Positions 44,956 to 55,528 of a stretch of DNA of 64,000 nucleotides are shown piece after piece. The notes beneath the pieces are model-generated. The model searched no databases, was not told where the DNA came from, and saw nothing but the letters and a program-made list of their open reading frames with translations. Source of the DNA: Palaemon carinicauda (Eukaryota; Arthropoda; Malacostraca; Decapoda; Palaemonidae); assembly GCF_036898095.1 (NCBI RefSeq), contig NC_090759.1, positions 21,326,497 through 21,390,496 of the forward strand, written 5' to 3'. Numbering within the stretch: position 1 is the first letter of the stretch; every line of letters begins with the position of its first letter. The translations under genes and the position numbers were made by a program.

Positions 44956-47900
44956 GGTTAATGCATGCGTGGTTATTCCAGGTCAACCTCGTGGGCCAGG
45001 TGACGGCGCTGACTGCCCTAGCGAATCAACCCCGTCCCTACCCCCAGGGAGCGCCCGCTCTGTGTCTGATCTTTTGTCTTTTTGGCCATCACTGGGCGTT
45101 GGTGGCCCCCTTTCGAAGGATGTTCTCTTTGGGCTCCTTCAGTTGGGGACACAGAGGAGGCGGGTTTCTCCTTCTTCCGCGAAGGTTGATCCTCTTTCTG
45201 TGGGTGCAGGCGCTGCAGCCAGTAGGTTGGACTTTTGGTCCCGTGTGACAGACATTGAAGATATTGTTGATCCACCAGGGGCAGTGGCAGAACATAGTCC
45301 AAGGCAGGATTTCCCTACTGGGGAACACGTCTCTCGTCCGCAAGAGAGTGTCTCTAGTGGACAGCGACTCTGTTACACTTACGCTTCTCTTCCAAGGGCA
45401 GAGGTAGAGCGTTGCCTTAAGCATAGTTTGCCTTCGGGTGAGCGTTCCTCCCCTTTCCCCCGGGGAGGTAGCTCTGGAGCCGTCTTCCCCTGGGGCGGAC
45501 TCTGCTGGACATTCCTCTATGGAGGATCGTCAGGTGGAGAAGTTTGTGACCCCTCTCTGTCCTGGTCGTGCTTCACCTCATGCTGTCGTAAGAAGTCTCT
45601 TTAAGCCTTTGGGCTCTAGTCACGTTGACCCTTCAGGGTCTCGTGACGGTCGCGCATTGGGCTTGCGAGACCAAGGACCTTCAGGCTCTCGTAACATTGC
45701 GGGACCTTCAGGTCCTTATCGCGCTTAATCTTCGGGTTCTTGCAGCATGGAAACTAAGGGTTCCAGTTGTGTAGAGCCCTCGGACCCTCGCAAGGGTGGT
45801 TACACTGAGCTTGTGGGCTCTCAAGCCACCATTCATACAGAAACTTCGGTTTCTCGCGACAGAGATCTCGGTCTCCTGTTGCGTTGATCCTATGGGATCT
45901 GGCAACCCTAATTACATTAAGCCTTCAGGCTCTCGTGCCACCCGTCATGCTGAGCCTTTGGGCTCTCGTGGCAAGGAGATTTTGATCTCCCGTTGTGCTG
46001 ATCCTCTAGGTTCGTGCAACTTTGGTTACGCTGAGCCTTCGCGCTCTTGTTCTGGACGTTACGTTGAGCCTTCGCTCTTCGTAACCTGTCGCGTAGATCG
46101 GGTTCTCGCGACACTAGTTTTGTTGAGCCTTCGGGCTCTTATGGCCTGTGTCATGTTGAGCTTGTCGGCTCTCGTGACTCCCGTTATGAAGAGTCATTTG
46201 GCACTCGTAACAGAGAGTTCTCAGACTCTTGTCATGTTGAGCTTTCAAGCTCTCATGACTAGTGTTATGCCGAGCCCTTGGGCTCTCATTGCGCTGGCTA
46301 CTCTGAGCCCCCGGGCTCTCGTATCCCTGTTGGTCCTCCGGGTTCTCGTGTGATTCCTGTGATTTCACGTAGCACATTTTTTGAGGGATCCCACGTTCCA
46401 TCAGGATTTGGTGACGTAGTTCCTATGGGTTCTCGTCACGACGATACCCTAGGGCCGAGTGACCTGATGCCTTCATGCTCCATGGTAGCACCTCCCCAAG
46501 GTTTTCATCCCCTTGACCCTAACTAGTCTCTTGCTGCGTCACGTAGCAGACCAGCGTCACATGACGTGGCAGCATCGCGTGACAGAGCATCTTCGTGTGA
46601 CGTGGCACCGTCACACAATAGAACTGGGGCTTGCAATTTTGTATCCTTGTGAGACCTGTTTCGTCCCGCCCCTGTGGTTTCTTCGTCCTCGGATGAGATT
46701 CTATCGCCTTTTTTGGCCGCAGAGGATTTCCCTATCTAGGGTAAATCTTCCACCAGGAGAGATTCCCACTAATCTCCAGTCTTGTGGGCCTCCTCCTGCT
46801 CTGAGACGGTTGTCACCCACACAACAACACCCAGATCCTCCCCCGAAGGGAAAGCCTGTTCCGGTCTTACCTGCAAGTAAGAGGGCTAAGATTCCCGCAG
46901 AGTTCTCTAAGCCCAGGGATCCGTGCCATTCCAAAGGATTCCCTCCCTGCACATCGGGAGCCAGCGACCCCCCATGGCTGCGAACATTATTTACCATGAT
47001 GTGGCAAGTTGGGACAAGTGTCAATCCCCTCTCCCAGTCCTTAGGTGGCACTCCCAGGATTCTTTTGTTGCTTCCTATCATCCCAGGCTCCTCTCCTGGT
47101 GACCCCAGGAGGAGTTTAGAGGACTCAGCCCAGACAGAGCCTTCACGCAAGGAGAAATTCATTTCTCCTCGCAAAAGAACCCGGGAAGAGAGGGCTCCAG
47201 ATCTTCAGGGAAGTCCCCTGCAGTTCAAGATCCCTCAAGCTAAACCTAAGGGGAGGAGGAAGAGGATAAGACCATCTCCTCCTAAGCAAGACAGGACAAC
47301 CTCCTTTACGGACTCATTCTGCCATGCTCCCGTCGAGGTAGTGCTAAGGGAGGCACGTTGTTTGACACAGTGTGACGTGGTTCCTCTTCTTGTGAAGTCC
47401 CATTTATCACGTAGAACAGTGGAGGCTGCAAGGCCTACTCTGATGGAGGAACTTCTGCCCCAGTGCAGAAAGCCGAAGTATTTGTTCACTATCCCCAAAT
47501 CCTCGGCTAGACCTCCCCTACCTGACCCGAGAGGCAGAGGGAGCTCCAGTCGAGCACGTCCACTCGGGTTGCCCTGTCTATGGCCTTTCCTGATGAGGAC
47601 CTTGACTCACTCCGTGCTCCTATGGATGAGAGCTCAGAACGATCTTGGAGACAATGTTTTGCCAGCTACCACTAGCCCTAAGATCACGAAGGCTGAACGG
47701 GAGACTAAGGACGCCTTCTGGAAGATTTTGGCCTGCATTCATTGTATCAATGGGCTGCCAGATCCATTGGCAACGCCTCTTTAAGGAAAGGACATGGTCC
47801 TCAACCTGTTCTATGACAGCCAAAGATCCTTTAGGGCCAATGCAGCTGTGCCTTGGTCAAAGGGGGATGGAAGAGTGCCAAACAGAAAGGCTATGACTTC

Positions 47901-48435
47901 CTCCCTCAGTACCAGTACCTCCGGCAAACTCCTCCCACCGCCTTACCTGTACATGCTGCCGAGAAGGTATTATGAAATATTCAGGGAGCCTCTCCCAGCC
48001 TTGCCTCTGGATCAGTCGATAGAGGCACTCTAAAAGAGCACGTCCTTCAAGAAGCTTGCAGGATTGCCAATCTTGTTCTCTGCCGCAAAGAGTCTCAACC
48101 AAGAGAAGGTCGCTAAGTATACCATGCAGGCTACTTCGTGGCTCGACTTTTGGTTGAGTTCTATAGGACAACTGATCCGGTCCCAGGACTGGTCTCAGGA
48201 GTCCACAAGGAAGTCTATAGAGACTTTCCTATTGTCCGGCACTCGGGCAATCGAATTCCTCTCTCATCAAGTGGTGAACATTTGGGCCAACACCATTGTG
48301 AAGAGAAGGGATGCTGTCATAGGGAAGTTCCTTAAGCAACTCTCTCAGGCCAAGGAGGTGAAGCTCAGGAACTCTCCTTTCGAGGGAAGCTCCTTGTTCA
48401 TCCCTGAAGACGTCAAGCGGGTGGCTGAGAAGTGA
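44956..48435 (+). pseudogene. DIRS copy 4 gag
   Basis: Frames 44954-45604, 45438-45728, 45796-46353, 46513-47784 and 48064-48435 follow one another. The middle is a minisatellite-derived low-complexity region. The 46513-47784 frame includes a Lys/Arg/Pro-rich part (KPKGRRKRIRPSPPKQDR) and RKPKYLFTIPKS. The last frame contains the conserved block MQATSWLDFWLSSIGQLIRS, NIWANTIVKRRDAVIGKFLK and VKLRNSPFEGSSLF, matching the copy 1 Gag tail. The frames are longer than in copy 3, but shifted several times. Confidence 0.75.
45600..46520 (+). repeat. Degenerate minisatellite in DIRS copy 4 gag
   Basis: About 900 bp built of imperfect units of roughly 30 bp around the theme GAGCCTTCGGGCTCTCGTG (for example near 45690, 45955, 46125 and 46310), with spacers such as GTTACGTTGAG or GTCATGTTGAG. 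Both strands yield artefactual open frames. The unit is not a clean multiple of three throughout. Confidence 0.8.
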
Positions 48436-48599
48436 AGAAAGTCCCACCAGGACTCTCTCATCCAGAAGGCCTTTTCAGTAACAGACTAGCTATCAGCTAG
48501 CCGATGAAGAGGGTAGATACTCAAAACAGCAGGGTCCCAAGGCAAAAAGTCCTTCCGTGGAGGTAGGGGGACGATCCCACTAGGACAGTCAATCCTTCC

Positions 48600-49440
48600 A
48601 TACGTCCAGCTGTAGGGGTATGCCTGCAAAGCAGCTGGCATAGGTGGCTGCATCACAGGACAGAACCCTGGACAATCTTGGTGATTCGTGCAGGGTATCG
48701 CGTCCCTTTCACTCTCTCTCCCTCCACTGACTCCTGACTCCTATCAGACTCCTATGCGAAGGGATCTACACAGGAGTTAGCCCTTCTGACAGAAGTCCAG
48801 ACTATGTTAGAGAAGGTGCACTCCAAGAGGTCCTCGATGGGTCCCCAGGCTTTTACAGTAGACACTTTCTTGTGAAAATGGTGTCTGGAGCCTAGAGACC
48901 AGTCATCGACCTCTCGGCCCTGAACAGGTTTGTCGAACTGACCCCGTTCAGGATGGAGACAGCTGACATGGTCCGTCAAAGTTTGACCCATTCCGGATCG
49001 AGAGTCTTTGTTCTGTAACTGAAGATTCGGACCAACTGGTACTTTGCCCAGTGAGGAGTCTGGGGCGTTATCTTAAAAGAACGACAGCAGCTCGCTCCCC
49101 TGTGTCATCACTGTTTGTCAGCATGGGGAAGGTCAAGAGGAGGGTCACAAGGAATACCATTTCCTCCTGGATTTGGAAGATAATTGAGTTTGCTCTCAAT
49201 CCAGACCCTCCATCCAAACGACACAGAGCTCATGACGTTGGAGGAATTGCAACGTCCCTGGAATTCAAAAAGAACTACTCTGTGGAGCAGGTACTGCAAG
49301 CAGGCATGTGGAAGCGTCAAACGACCTTCACCGCCCACTACCTGCAAGATGCAACCCACAGAAACATGGTTTCATTTTACATTGGTCCTGTGGTGGCTGC
49401 ACAACACGTGGTCTACACACCTCAACCTCCTTGATGGACA
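48600..49440 (+). pseudogene. DIRS copy 4 pol-recombinase deletion product
   Basis: The RT entry motif survives (RTEPWTILVIRAGYRVPF at about 48660) and the RT is followed to about 48985 (TGLSN.PRSGWRQLTWS, equivalent to 'LNKFV..FKMETA'). Then a junction near 49010-49030 leads into the recombinase (SWIWKIIEFALNPDPPSK, RAHDVGGIATSLEFKKNY, TFTAHYLQDATHRN). About 2 kb present in copy 1 is absent. In the His-x-x-Arg motif the Arg is Gly (HDVGG), while the Tyr is kept. It encodes no usable enzyme. Confidence 0.8.
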
Positions 49441-49681
49441 AGTAACAGAGGATTGAGGACTCTTTGTTATCCGGGTTAGTTGGGGGTGAATGAGTAAGAA
49501 TGACCAGCTCCTTAATTCCTTTCACCTTCTCGCCCCCTGGGGAATTCAGCACCAAGGTCCTCAACACACCTGACCTCTCCTCTCTGCAGGTAAGACTCAT
49601 TTCCCTTGTGTATCCTAAGTATAATGGTAATACCTTATGTCCCTAATACCTCTTCGAGGGAGGGTATTGGGTAAAGTTTAA

Positions 49682-49686
<5 letters not shown>

Positions 49687-49715
<29 letters not shown>

Positions 49716-49716
49716 C
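49687..49716. repeat. Poly-T run
   Basis: About 29 consecutive T residues in the 3' non-coding part of DIRS copy 4. Confidence 0.9.
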
Positions 49717-49904
49717 CTCCCAACATTAAAGACCAGGTGCATTGTTAGTGTTCACGAACTCAAAAGCGTCTGCAGGCGTTTAATAGTACATGGCACTTAT
49801 TTTTAGCGAGAGTAGAGTTCTTTCTACTTTGATCACATATCGAAGCAGAGAGACCCCCGGATCATGACCAATGCAAGTTGGTGAGGACTTCCTCCCTCCT
49901 AAGA

Positions 49905-50258
49905 GTGAGTCACCCCTATAAATAGCGAAAGGTTTGTATTTGTGTAGGAGCAAATGACAAATTTGTAACTTTGTATTTTTCCCAACATACAAACCTGGAG
50001 CTATTTATACAAACCGCCTTGTCCCCCAAGGAGTCCAGCCAGTAAGCAAAGTGGTTGTTCAACTCAGGCGTGCGAGTGAATGGGGTAGCCAGACTACCCT
50101 CACCCCCAGCCGCTAACTAGCGGTTTGGGTAGATATCCCTCACTAAGATTATCTTGGCTCGTCTTTCAGCTTCGCCGAAAGTAATACTCATATGAATAGC
50201 TCCAGGTTTGCATGTTTAGAAAAATACAAATTACTTACAAATTTGTCATATTTAGATG
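49905..50258 (+). repeat. Internal complementary region and right terminal repeat, copy 4
   Basis: The segment AAATAGCGAAAGGTTTGTAT ... CCCAACATACAAACCTGGAG (49919-50005) combines complements of both element ends. The remainder to 50258 is the terminal repeat, including CAGCTTCGCCGAAAG, whose reverse complement CTTTCGGCGAAGCTG starts the visible part of copy 5 near 50671. Confidence 0.75.
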
Positions 50259-50402
50259 TCCATGCTCAGATGGAAAAAAATAAAGGTAAGATTTGTATTT
50301 TGTATAAAACCTAGTTCTGTAGCCTTTTAGTTGTCAACTTTTTTAGAAACTAGACTTAAAGAAACTGAAATGCTAATTGATATTTTATTTAAATTTTTCC
50401 AG

Positions 50403-50519
50403 GAAATATATGTTATGGCACAGAATTCCAGTGTTCTGATGGACAATGCATATCTGGGCATAGTAGAAAGTGTGATGGTAAAAAGGACTGTAGAGATGGG
50501 AGTGATGAATCAGACTGTG
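50403..50519 (+). CDS. LDLa-domain protein, exon 4: third LDLa module
   Basis: 117 nt, phase 1 at both ends, acceptor AAATTTTTCCAG, donor GTAAGA. It encodes a 39-residue LDLa module: [32 protein letters not shown]. Six cysteines; the calcium box [13 protein letters not shown] is complete, the best match to consensus of the three modules. The loop between the third and fourth Cys is one or two residues longer than usual and has Lys instead of the common Trp before CDG. The exon is 29.9 kb from exon 3 but the phase joins perfectly. The following exon was not found in the remaining 13.5 kb. Confidence 0.95.
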
Positions 50520-51276
50520 GTAAGATATTAATGTACTTAATTTTTTCTCTATTGTTATATCTTTACCTTTCCCCCTCACACTGATGTTTTGTGAAGTCTC
50601 CTCCTGGACATTGTAATGTGTAATTTGTTCCGAAACTCATACAAACGTTACGCTAAGTAATAGGTTTTATCCTTTCGGCGAAGCTGAACCTAGCTGTAGG
50701 AGGAGTAGCTGGATAGCCGGCCACTCCGTTCGCACACATACCTGTGTAGTTTGGTCACTTTTTTTCATTAAGCTCAGAGAGGGTAGACATTTATCTCTCT
50801 CTACTCCCATCTTTTTTTTATTGGCCTTTGACCTTTATTTTTCTTTTTGCCGTACTTGTGTTTCAATATATATTTAAACATTCGTGTAATGTTTTTATAT
50901 GTATATAAATATTCTATTTTTCATTAGTAATGTTTTTATATGTATATAAACATTCTCTTTTTCATTACAGTGTGAATGTTTCTGTTTTTTTAGTGTCGGC
51001 CTGGTGCAGCGGCCTGAGGGCGGAGAAACCTCTTACGGTCTCTTCCCCCTTTGATACTGGACAACATGTAGGATGGTGGCCTTCCCTTGTTTTCCAAGTG
51101 CAGCAACCCGGACTGCGCCTTAGGGGAGTCGTCTTGTTTGAATAATCTTCCGTTCAAATTTGATGTCGCTTGCTCCTTGCGAGTTCATTGGACGGAAGAC
51201 TTTGGTCTTTCTTCCCTTTGCTGACGGCACCCCCTCTCTCATTACATGAGAAGTGGCAGATCCTGTTCCTCTAGAG

Positions 51277-51459
51277 CAGTGGTTCTCAAACTATGGGTCG
51301 CGACCCAACTTTGGGTCGCGAGATCAATTTTGATGGGTCGCAGGGACACAGGAACATTATCATGCTTTCAGTGTTTCAGTGTATTTCAGTGTATTTTGGG
51401 TCGCGAAGGAATGAAATGTTTCAAATAGGGTCGCTCATGAAAAAGTTTGAGAACCCCTG
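51277..51459. mobile_element. hAT-type MITE, 183 bp
   Basis: Terminal inverted repeats CAGTGGTTCTCAAACT and AGTTTGAGAACCCCTG, with GGGTCGCGA motifs inside both ends. It is flanked by the 8-bp duplication CTCTAGAG (51269-51276 and 51460-51467), which is palindromic and matches the nTCTAGAn-like preference known for many hAT elements. No coding capacity. Confidence 0.93.
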
Positions 51460-52269
51460 CTCTAGAGGAACAACTTTCCTGCCCGCAGGTTAGGCTGTTC
51501 TTCCGAGCGTTTTTTCTTCAGCTAATCAAATTTAATTTTAAAGTTGAATAAAAATGTTAATTTAACTTTTCTACGGCAATTTTGACGCCGCTCTTCTTAG
51601 TTTGGTGATGGCATCTGGAAAAGGGAGTGCTTAGTCTTTAGCTTGTTCCTGCACCTCTTGGGGGAAACCTTTCTCTTCCTCAGGTTAGGTTGGTCCTCCC
51701 TGGGTGGGAGTATTCATTCTCTCTTTTTTGCTTTTCCTAAGTACTAGTAGCTAACGTAAGGAGTGCAAAGTCGAATGATCCTGCCAGTCTCCATCTTGTT
51801 CGCCTGTGTCCGCTGTATTTCCGGACTACCATTGTAGTAGCTGTTCAGATCTCCTCAGAGTTCTTCGTTTAACCCCCTTCCAGAGAACCATGCAACAAGT
51901 TCCAGCTTTGTTTCTCAGGCAACACTGTCGAGCTTCAATATGAGCTAGAGCTCCTTGAGGGGAAGCAGTGTGTGCTGCCCAGAGGTTCGCCTGCTGGTGT
52001 TGGTGGTTATCCCTTCTGAGGGAGAGCACATCCACCAGCCACTGTTCGACAATCTTCCTGCTTGTGCGGAGAATTTCCGACAGCGGCAGCAGATGTCGGT
52101 TGCCTTTTTTCCGTCTGCGGGAGAGACTTCTTTCACCTGTTTGGCTTCCCCCTTGTGGGATTACTTCAGTGGGAGTTGGATTCTTCCATTTCCTGCTCTT
52201 CCTATTCAGGAGCAGACCTCACCCAGCACTCGTCTCGCCCAGATCTTGTCTCTTCTAGCGTCTAGACTC

Positions 52270-52460
52270 TTCTCACCCTGTAGTCTCGTCTCTCCAGCAA
52301 GACTCTTCTCTCCAGCAAGACTCTTCTCTCCAGCAAGGTTCGTCTCTCCAGCAAGGTTCGTCTCTCCAGCAAGGTTCGTCTCTCCAGCAAGACTCATCTC
52401 CAGCAAGACTCGTCTCCAGCAAGACTCGTCTCCAGCAAGACTCGTCTCCAGCAAGACTCT
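52270..52460 (+). repeat. Minisatellite, CTCCAGCAAGACTC unit
   Basis: About eleven head-to-tail copies of a 16-19 bp unit with the core CTCCAGCAAGACTC or CTCCAGCAAGGTTC. Two sub-families occur as separate blocks, which suggests repeated local expansion. Confidence 0.9.
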
Positions 52461-52569
52461 TCACACCCAACTGACTCGTCTTACCAACAGACTCACCTCG
52501 CCCAGCCCTTCTGCAGCTGCACCGTTGGTTCATGATCACCCACGATCATCCTTCTGCTCGTGACCGCCG

Positions 52570-53310
52570 ATGTTCGCTGTTCACCAGCTTGCCGTTCACC
52601 AGTTCGCCATTCACCAGCTTGCCGTTCACCAGTTCGCCATTCACCAGCTCGTTATCACTCCCCGTTTGCAGTTAGCCAGATTGCCGGTCGCCATCTCACG
52701 ATCATTCCTCACCTTTTGCCAGCTCGTGATAGTCACTTGCTCTCCGTTCTCCAGCTTGCCATTCGCCAGCTCGCTGTTCACCAATCTGTGATCATCACTT
52801 GCCGTTCACCAGCTCGTCGTTCGCTAGCTTGTGATCATTACTTGCTAGCGTCGATCGCCAGCTTGTGATCATTACTAGCCAACGCCGATTGCCTGCTTGC
52901 TGATTGTCAATTCACAGTTTGTCATCTTACCATTCGCCATCTCGCCATTCACCATCTCGGCGATTCGCCAGATCGCCACGCCAGCGTTGGTCGCCAGCTT
53001 GTGATCATTACTCGCTAGGCCTGATCACCAGCGCCAATCGCCAGCATGCTGATTGTCAACTCAGTTCGTCATCTCACCATTCGCCATCTCGCCGATTCGT
53101 CAGATTGCCGCTCCGCCAGATTGCCGCTCCGCCAGATTGCCGCTCCGCCAGATTGCCGCTCCGCCAGATTGCCGCTCCGCCAGATTGCCGCTTAGCCAGA
53201 TTGCCGCTTCGCCAGATTGCCGCTTTGCCAGATTGCCGCTTCGCCAGATTGGACGCCAGATTACCGCACCAGATTGGATGCCTCCCCACATTTCCGATTC
53301 GCCAGCTCGC
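52570..53310 (+). repeat. Minisatellite, CACCAGCTCGC / CGCCAGATTGCC family
   Basis: About 740 bp of short related units, first of the type GCCGTTCACCAGCTCGCC, then the type GCTCCGCCAGATTGCC. In 53097-53260 the latter forms a near-perfect 16-bp array of about ten units. Related units resume after the SINE insertion at 53968-54130, so the array was once continuous. Confidence 0.9.
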
Positions 53311-53312
53311 TG

Positions 53313-53967
53313 ATTATTATTATTATCAATTGTTAAGCCACAACCCTAGTTGGAAAAGCAGGATACTATAAGCCCAGGTGCTCCATAGGGAAAATAGCCC
53401 AGTGAGGAAAGGATACAAGGGAAAATATATCTTAAGAACAGTAACAACATTAAAATAAATATTTCCTAAACTATAAACACTTTAAAAAAGAAAAAAAAAA
53501 AAAAGGAAGAGAAATAAGGTAGAATAGTGTGCCTGAGTGTACCCTCAAGCAAGAGAACTCTAACCCAAGACAGTGGAAGACCATGGTACAGAGGCTATGG
53601 CACTACCCAAGACTAGAGAATAATGATTTAATTTTGGAGTGTCCTTTTCCAAGAATAGCTGCTTACCATAGCTATAGCTAAAGTCTCTTCTATCCTTACC
53701 AAGAAGAAAGTGGCTACTGAACAATTACAGTGCAGTAGTTAACCACTTTGGTGAAGAAGAACTGTTTGATAATCAGTGTTGTCAGGTGTATGAGGACAGA
53801 AGAGAATCTTTAAAGAATAGGCCAGACTATTCGGTGTATGTGTAGGCAAAAGGAAAATGAACCGTAACCAGAAAGAAGGATCCAATGTAGTACTGTCTGG
53901 CCAGTCAAAGGACCCTATAACTTTCTAGAAGTAGTATCTCAACGGGTGGCTGGTGGCCTGGCCAACC
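53313..53967 (-). mobile_element. SINE-like retroelement, about 650 bp
   Basis: On the - strand it begins near 53967 (GGTTGGCCAGGCCACCAGCC), continues through TAGTGCCATAGCCTCTGTAC and ends with the same 3' tail as the LINE at 41765 (CTTATAGTATCCTGCTTTTC) plus an (ATA)n run. No coding frame. Sharing a 3' tail with an autonomous LINE is how SINEs borrow reverse transcriptase. At about 650 bp it is long for a SINE, and an internally deleted LINE cannot be excluded. It splits the copy 5 minisatellite. Confidence 0.75.
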
Positions 53968-54150
53968 TTTTACCAGATCAACAGTTGATAGCTCACCGTT
54001 TGCACCCTTCAGTGATCGATGTTAGCCAGCTTGTCGTTCTCCGGCTCGCCGTTCACCAGCTCGCTATTTGTCAACTTAATGTTCGCTTGCTTGCAGTTTG
54101 CTGTTCACCGGCTCGGGATGATCACTAAACTGCTCAGGATTGTCACTAGT

Positions 54151-54921
54151 TAGCACTCCTCTAGGTTGCAGTTAGAACCAGCAACCACTTCCAGCACCTA
54201 ACAGTTTTCCTTTGGATACTTTGTCTTCCAGGGTAAAGTCACTTCCGGGACAAACTATTCTGGTAAAGACCGTCACTTTTTTGAAGCTTGGGCTTCCCGT
54301 GATTCTCTTCTTTTTCGAAGAGTACTTTCATCTAGATGACATAGATAGACTTCCTACCTTTCTCTTGGATTTATGCTACTTTGGTAGCCCTCCCACATAC
54401 AGTTGGAATTTAGCATGGATTTCCTTCTAGGATCCTAACCCAGCGCACACTATTGATGGCCGGGATAATGCACAATGGCTAACCTTAGCGCTTAATACCC
54501 CTCTCGCATTTTGGATTTCGTTTGTTTTTCACAAGCAGGGTTTTTCAGTTTAGAGGTTTTCATCTCCTTCGAACTTTGAAGAACCTCTATATAAAGTATG
54601 TTGCCAGGCTTCTTCATCGAACCCGGCATGTTCACGGACTTTTATCCTTCATGAACTTATGTTCTTCACTTACAAACGTACATTCTTCTTCACCCACACT
54701 TCTTTCTTACTACAGAATGGCTTACATGCCATGCATCTCAAGGACAAAGTTGCTGCTTCTGCTGCTACCTCCTCCCTTGTTTCACATTTTGGTTTATATG
54801 ATTAATTTACAAGCCGTCTCTGTAGTGGTAGGACATGCGCTAGTTGTGTAGGCGCTGGCAATCAGTTCCAAGTCCTAATATTAGCAGGGTAAAAAATCAA
54901 GTAGTCTCCAAAAGGAAGTAT

Positions 54922-54924
<3 letters not shown>
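54151..54924. other. No gene recognised
   Basis: A C/T-rich stretch with two open frames (54212-54430 and 54522-54851) that show no known domain. It may be the remainder of the DIRS copy 5 interior. Confidence 0.4.

Positions 54925-55015
<91 letters not shown>
54925..55015. repeat. (GA)n microsatellite
   Basis: About 90 bp of pure GA followed by a short TA run. Confidence 0.95.
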
Positions 55016-55017
<2 letters not shown>

Positions 55018-55528
55018 TATATATTAGTTATTATAGTGATTGTTTGTAGTGAGAACTGGTGAATGTCTTGAGCAAATGCTTTTTTTATTTGACTGCAACT
55101 AGAGGCAGTTCTGTGTGCTTTGAATGCTGGGATAATCATTTATCTTTTCGACCAGCTTAGAATTGATTATTTATTGTAACAATTGCACTTCCTCCTTTGT
55201 CCTCTGATTTTGAGATTGTTTTGAACGAGAGCAGTTATTGTGGAAAGTGAACTGAAATGGACACCACTACAGATTTGGAAAGGCTTGTGCTGGCAGATTT
55301 GACCTAAATAATAAAGAGCTTTGCTCTCTTGTAATTTTTGAAAAGAAATCACTCAATGGATTGATGATGTTTATGGCTACGACGAGGACCGGATACTGAT
55401 TGTTAATTTGACTGCTCCATGATTTGGACTGCAGTGTCCTCATTGGCCAGTACCTATATTCTGTTTTGATAGGTTGTAGGTATTTATTTTGTCTTAATGG
55501 TAAGTTGAGTTTTGTATTTTTTAATGTA
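55016..55528. other. No gene recognised
   Basis: Contains TTTGGACTGCAGTGTCCTCA (about 55422), which recurs as TTTAGACTGCAATGTCCTCA near 56497, followed in both by a CATATTCTGTTTTG or CTATATTCTGTTTTG block. It is a short duplicated segment of unknown nature. The last 30 bases resemble the end of a minus-strand DIRS right terminus. Confidence 0.4.

Larger units (their letters stand above)
44956..50260 (+). mobile_element. DIRS-type YR retrotransposon, copy 4, internally deleted
   Basis: The left terminus is missing: the LINE runs directly into gag near 44956. The right part is complete: an internal complementary region (about 49905-50010) and a right terminal repeat ending near 50258 (ATACAAATTACTTACAAAT). 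Inside, a large gag is kept, but pol jumps from the start of the RT domain (about 48985) to the recombinase (about 49025), removing most RT and all RNase H. It ends about 140 bp before exon 4 of the host gene. Confidence 0.82.
51000..54150 (+). pseudogene. DIRS copy 5 gag-like region
   Basis: It begins with AWCSGLRAEKPLTVSSPFDT and CSNPDCA-type Cys pieces at 51060-51125 that resemble the Cys-rich start of DIRS Gag. The frame 51955-52563 (Ser/Pro/Ala/Arg repeats) and 52560-53371 (Ser/Pro/Arg/Leu/Ile repeats) are low-complexity translations of minisatellites. The region is interrupted by the hAT MITE (51277-51459) and the SINE-like element (53313-53967). It is assigned by position and by analogy with the repeat-rich linker of copy 4 gag. 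Confidence 0.5.
50615..55500 (+). mobile_element. DIRS-type YR retrotransposon, copy 5, gag part
   Basis: The left end starts near 50615 (AATTTGTTCCGAAACTCATA) and continues with CTTTCGGCGAAGCTG, the complement of copy 4's right repeat. A gag-like region with very large minisatellites follows (51000-54150). No RT, RNase H or recombinase was recognised before the next insertions, so either the 3' half is deleted or the remainder is the pol at 58930 displaced by later insertions. The right boundary given here is approximate. Confidence 0.6.

Noticed and set aside
45600..46520. Host gene encoding a repetitive protein
   Set aside because: Open frames occur on both strands through the same minisatellite, and the flanks are DIRS Gag, so it is part of DIRS copy 4.
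53097..53260. CRISPR-like regular array
   Set aside because: The 16-bp units are directly adjacent with no unique spacers, and the genome is eukaryotic. It is a minisatellite.
54522..54851. 109-codon frame with Leu-rich C-terminus
   Set aside because: No recognisable family, and the leucine run comes from CTGCTTCTGCTGC repeats. It is possible host coding sequence, but unsupported.
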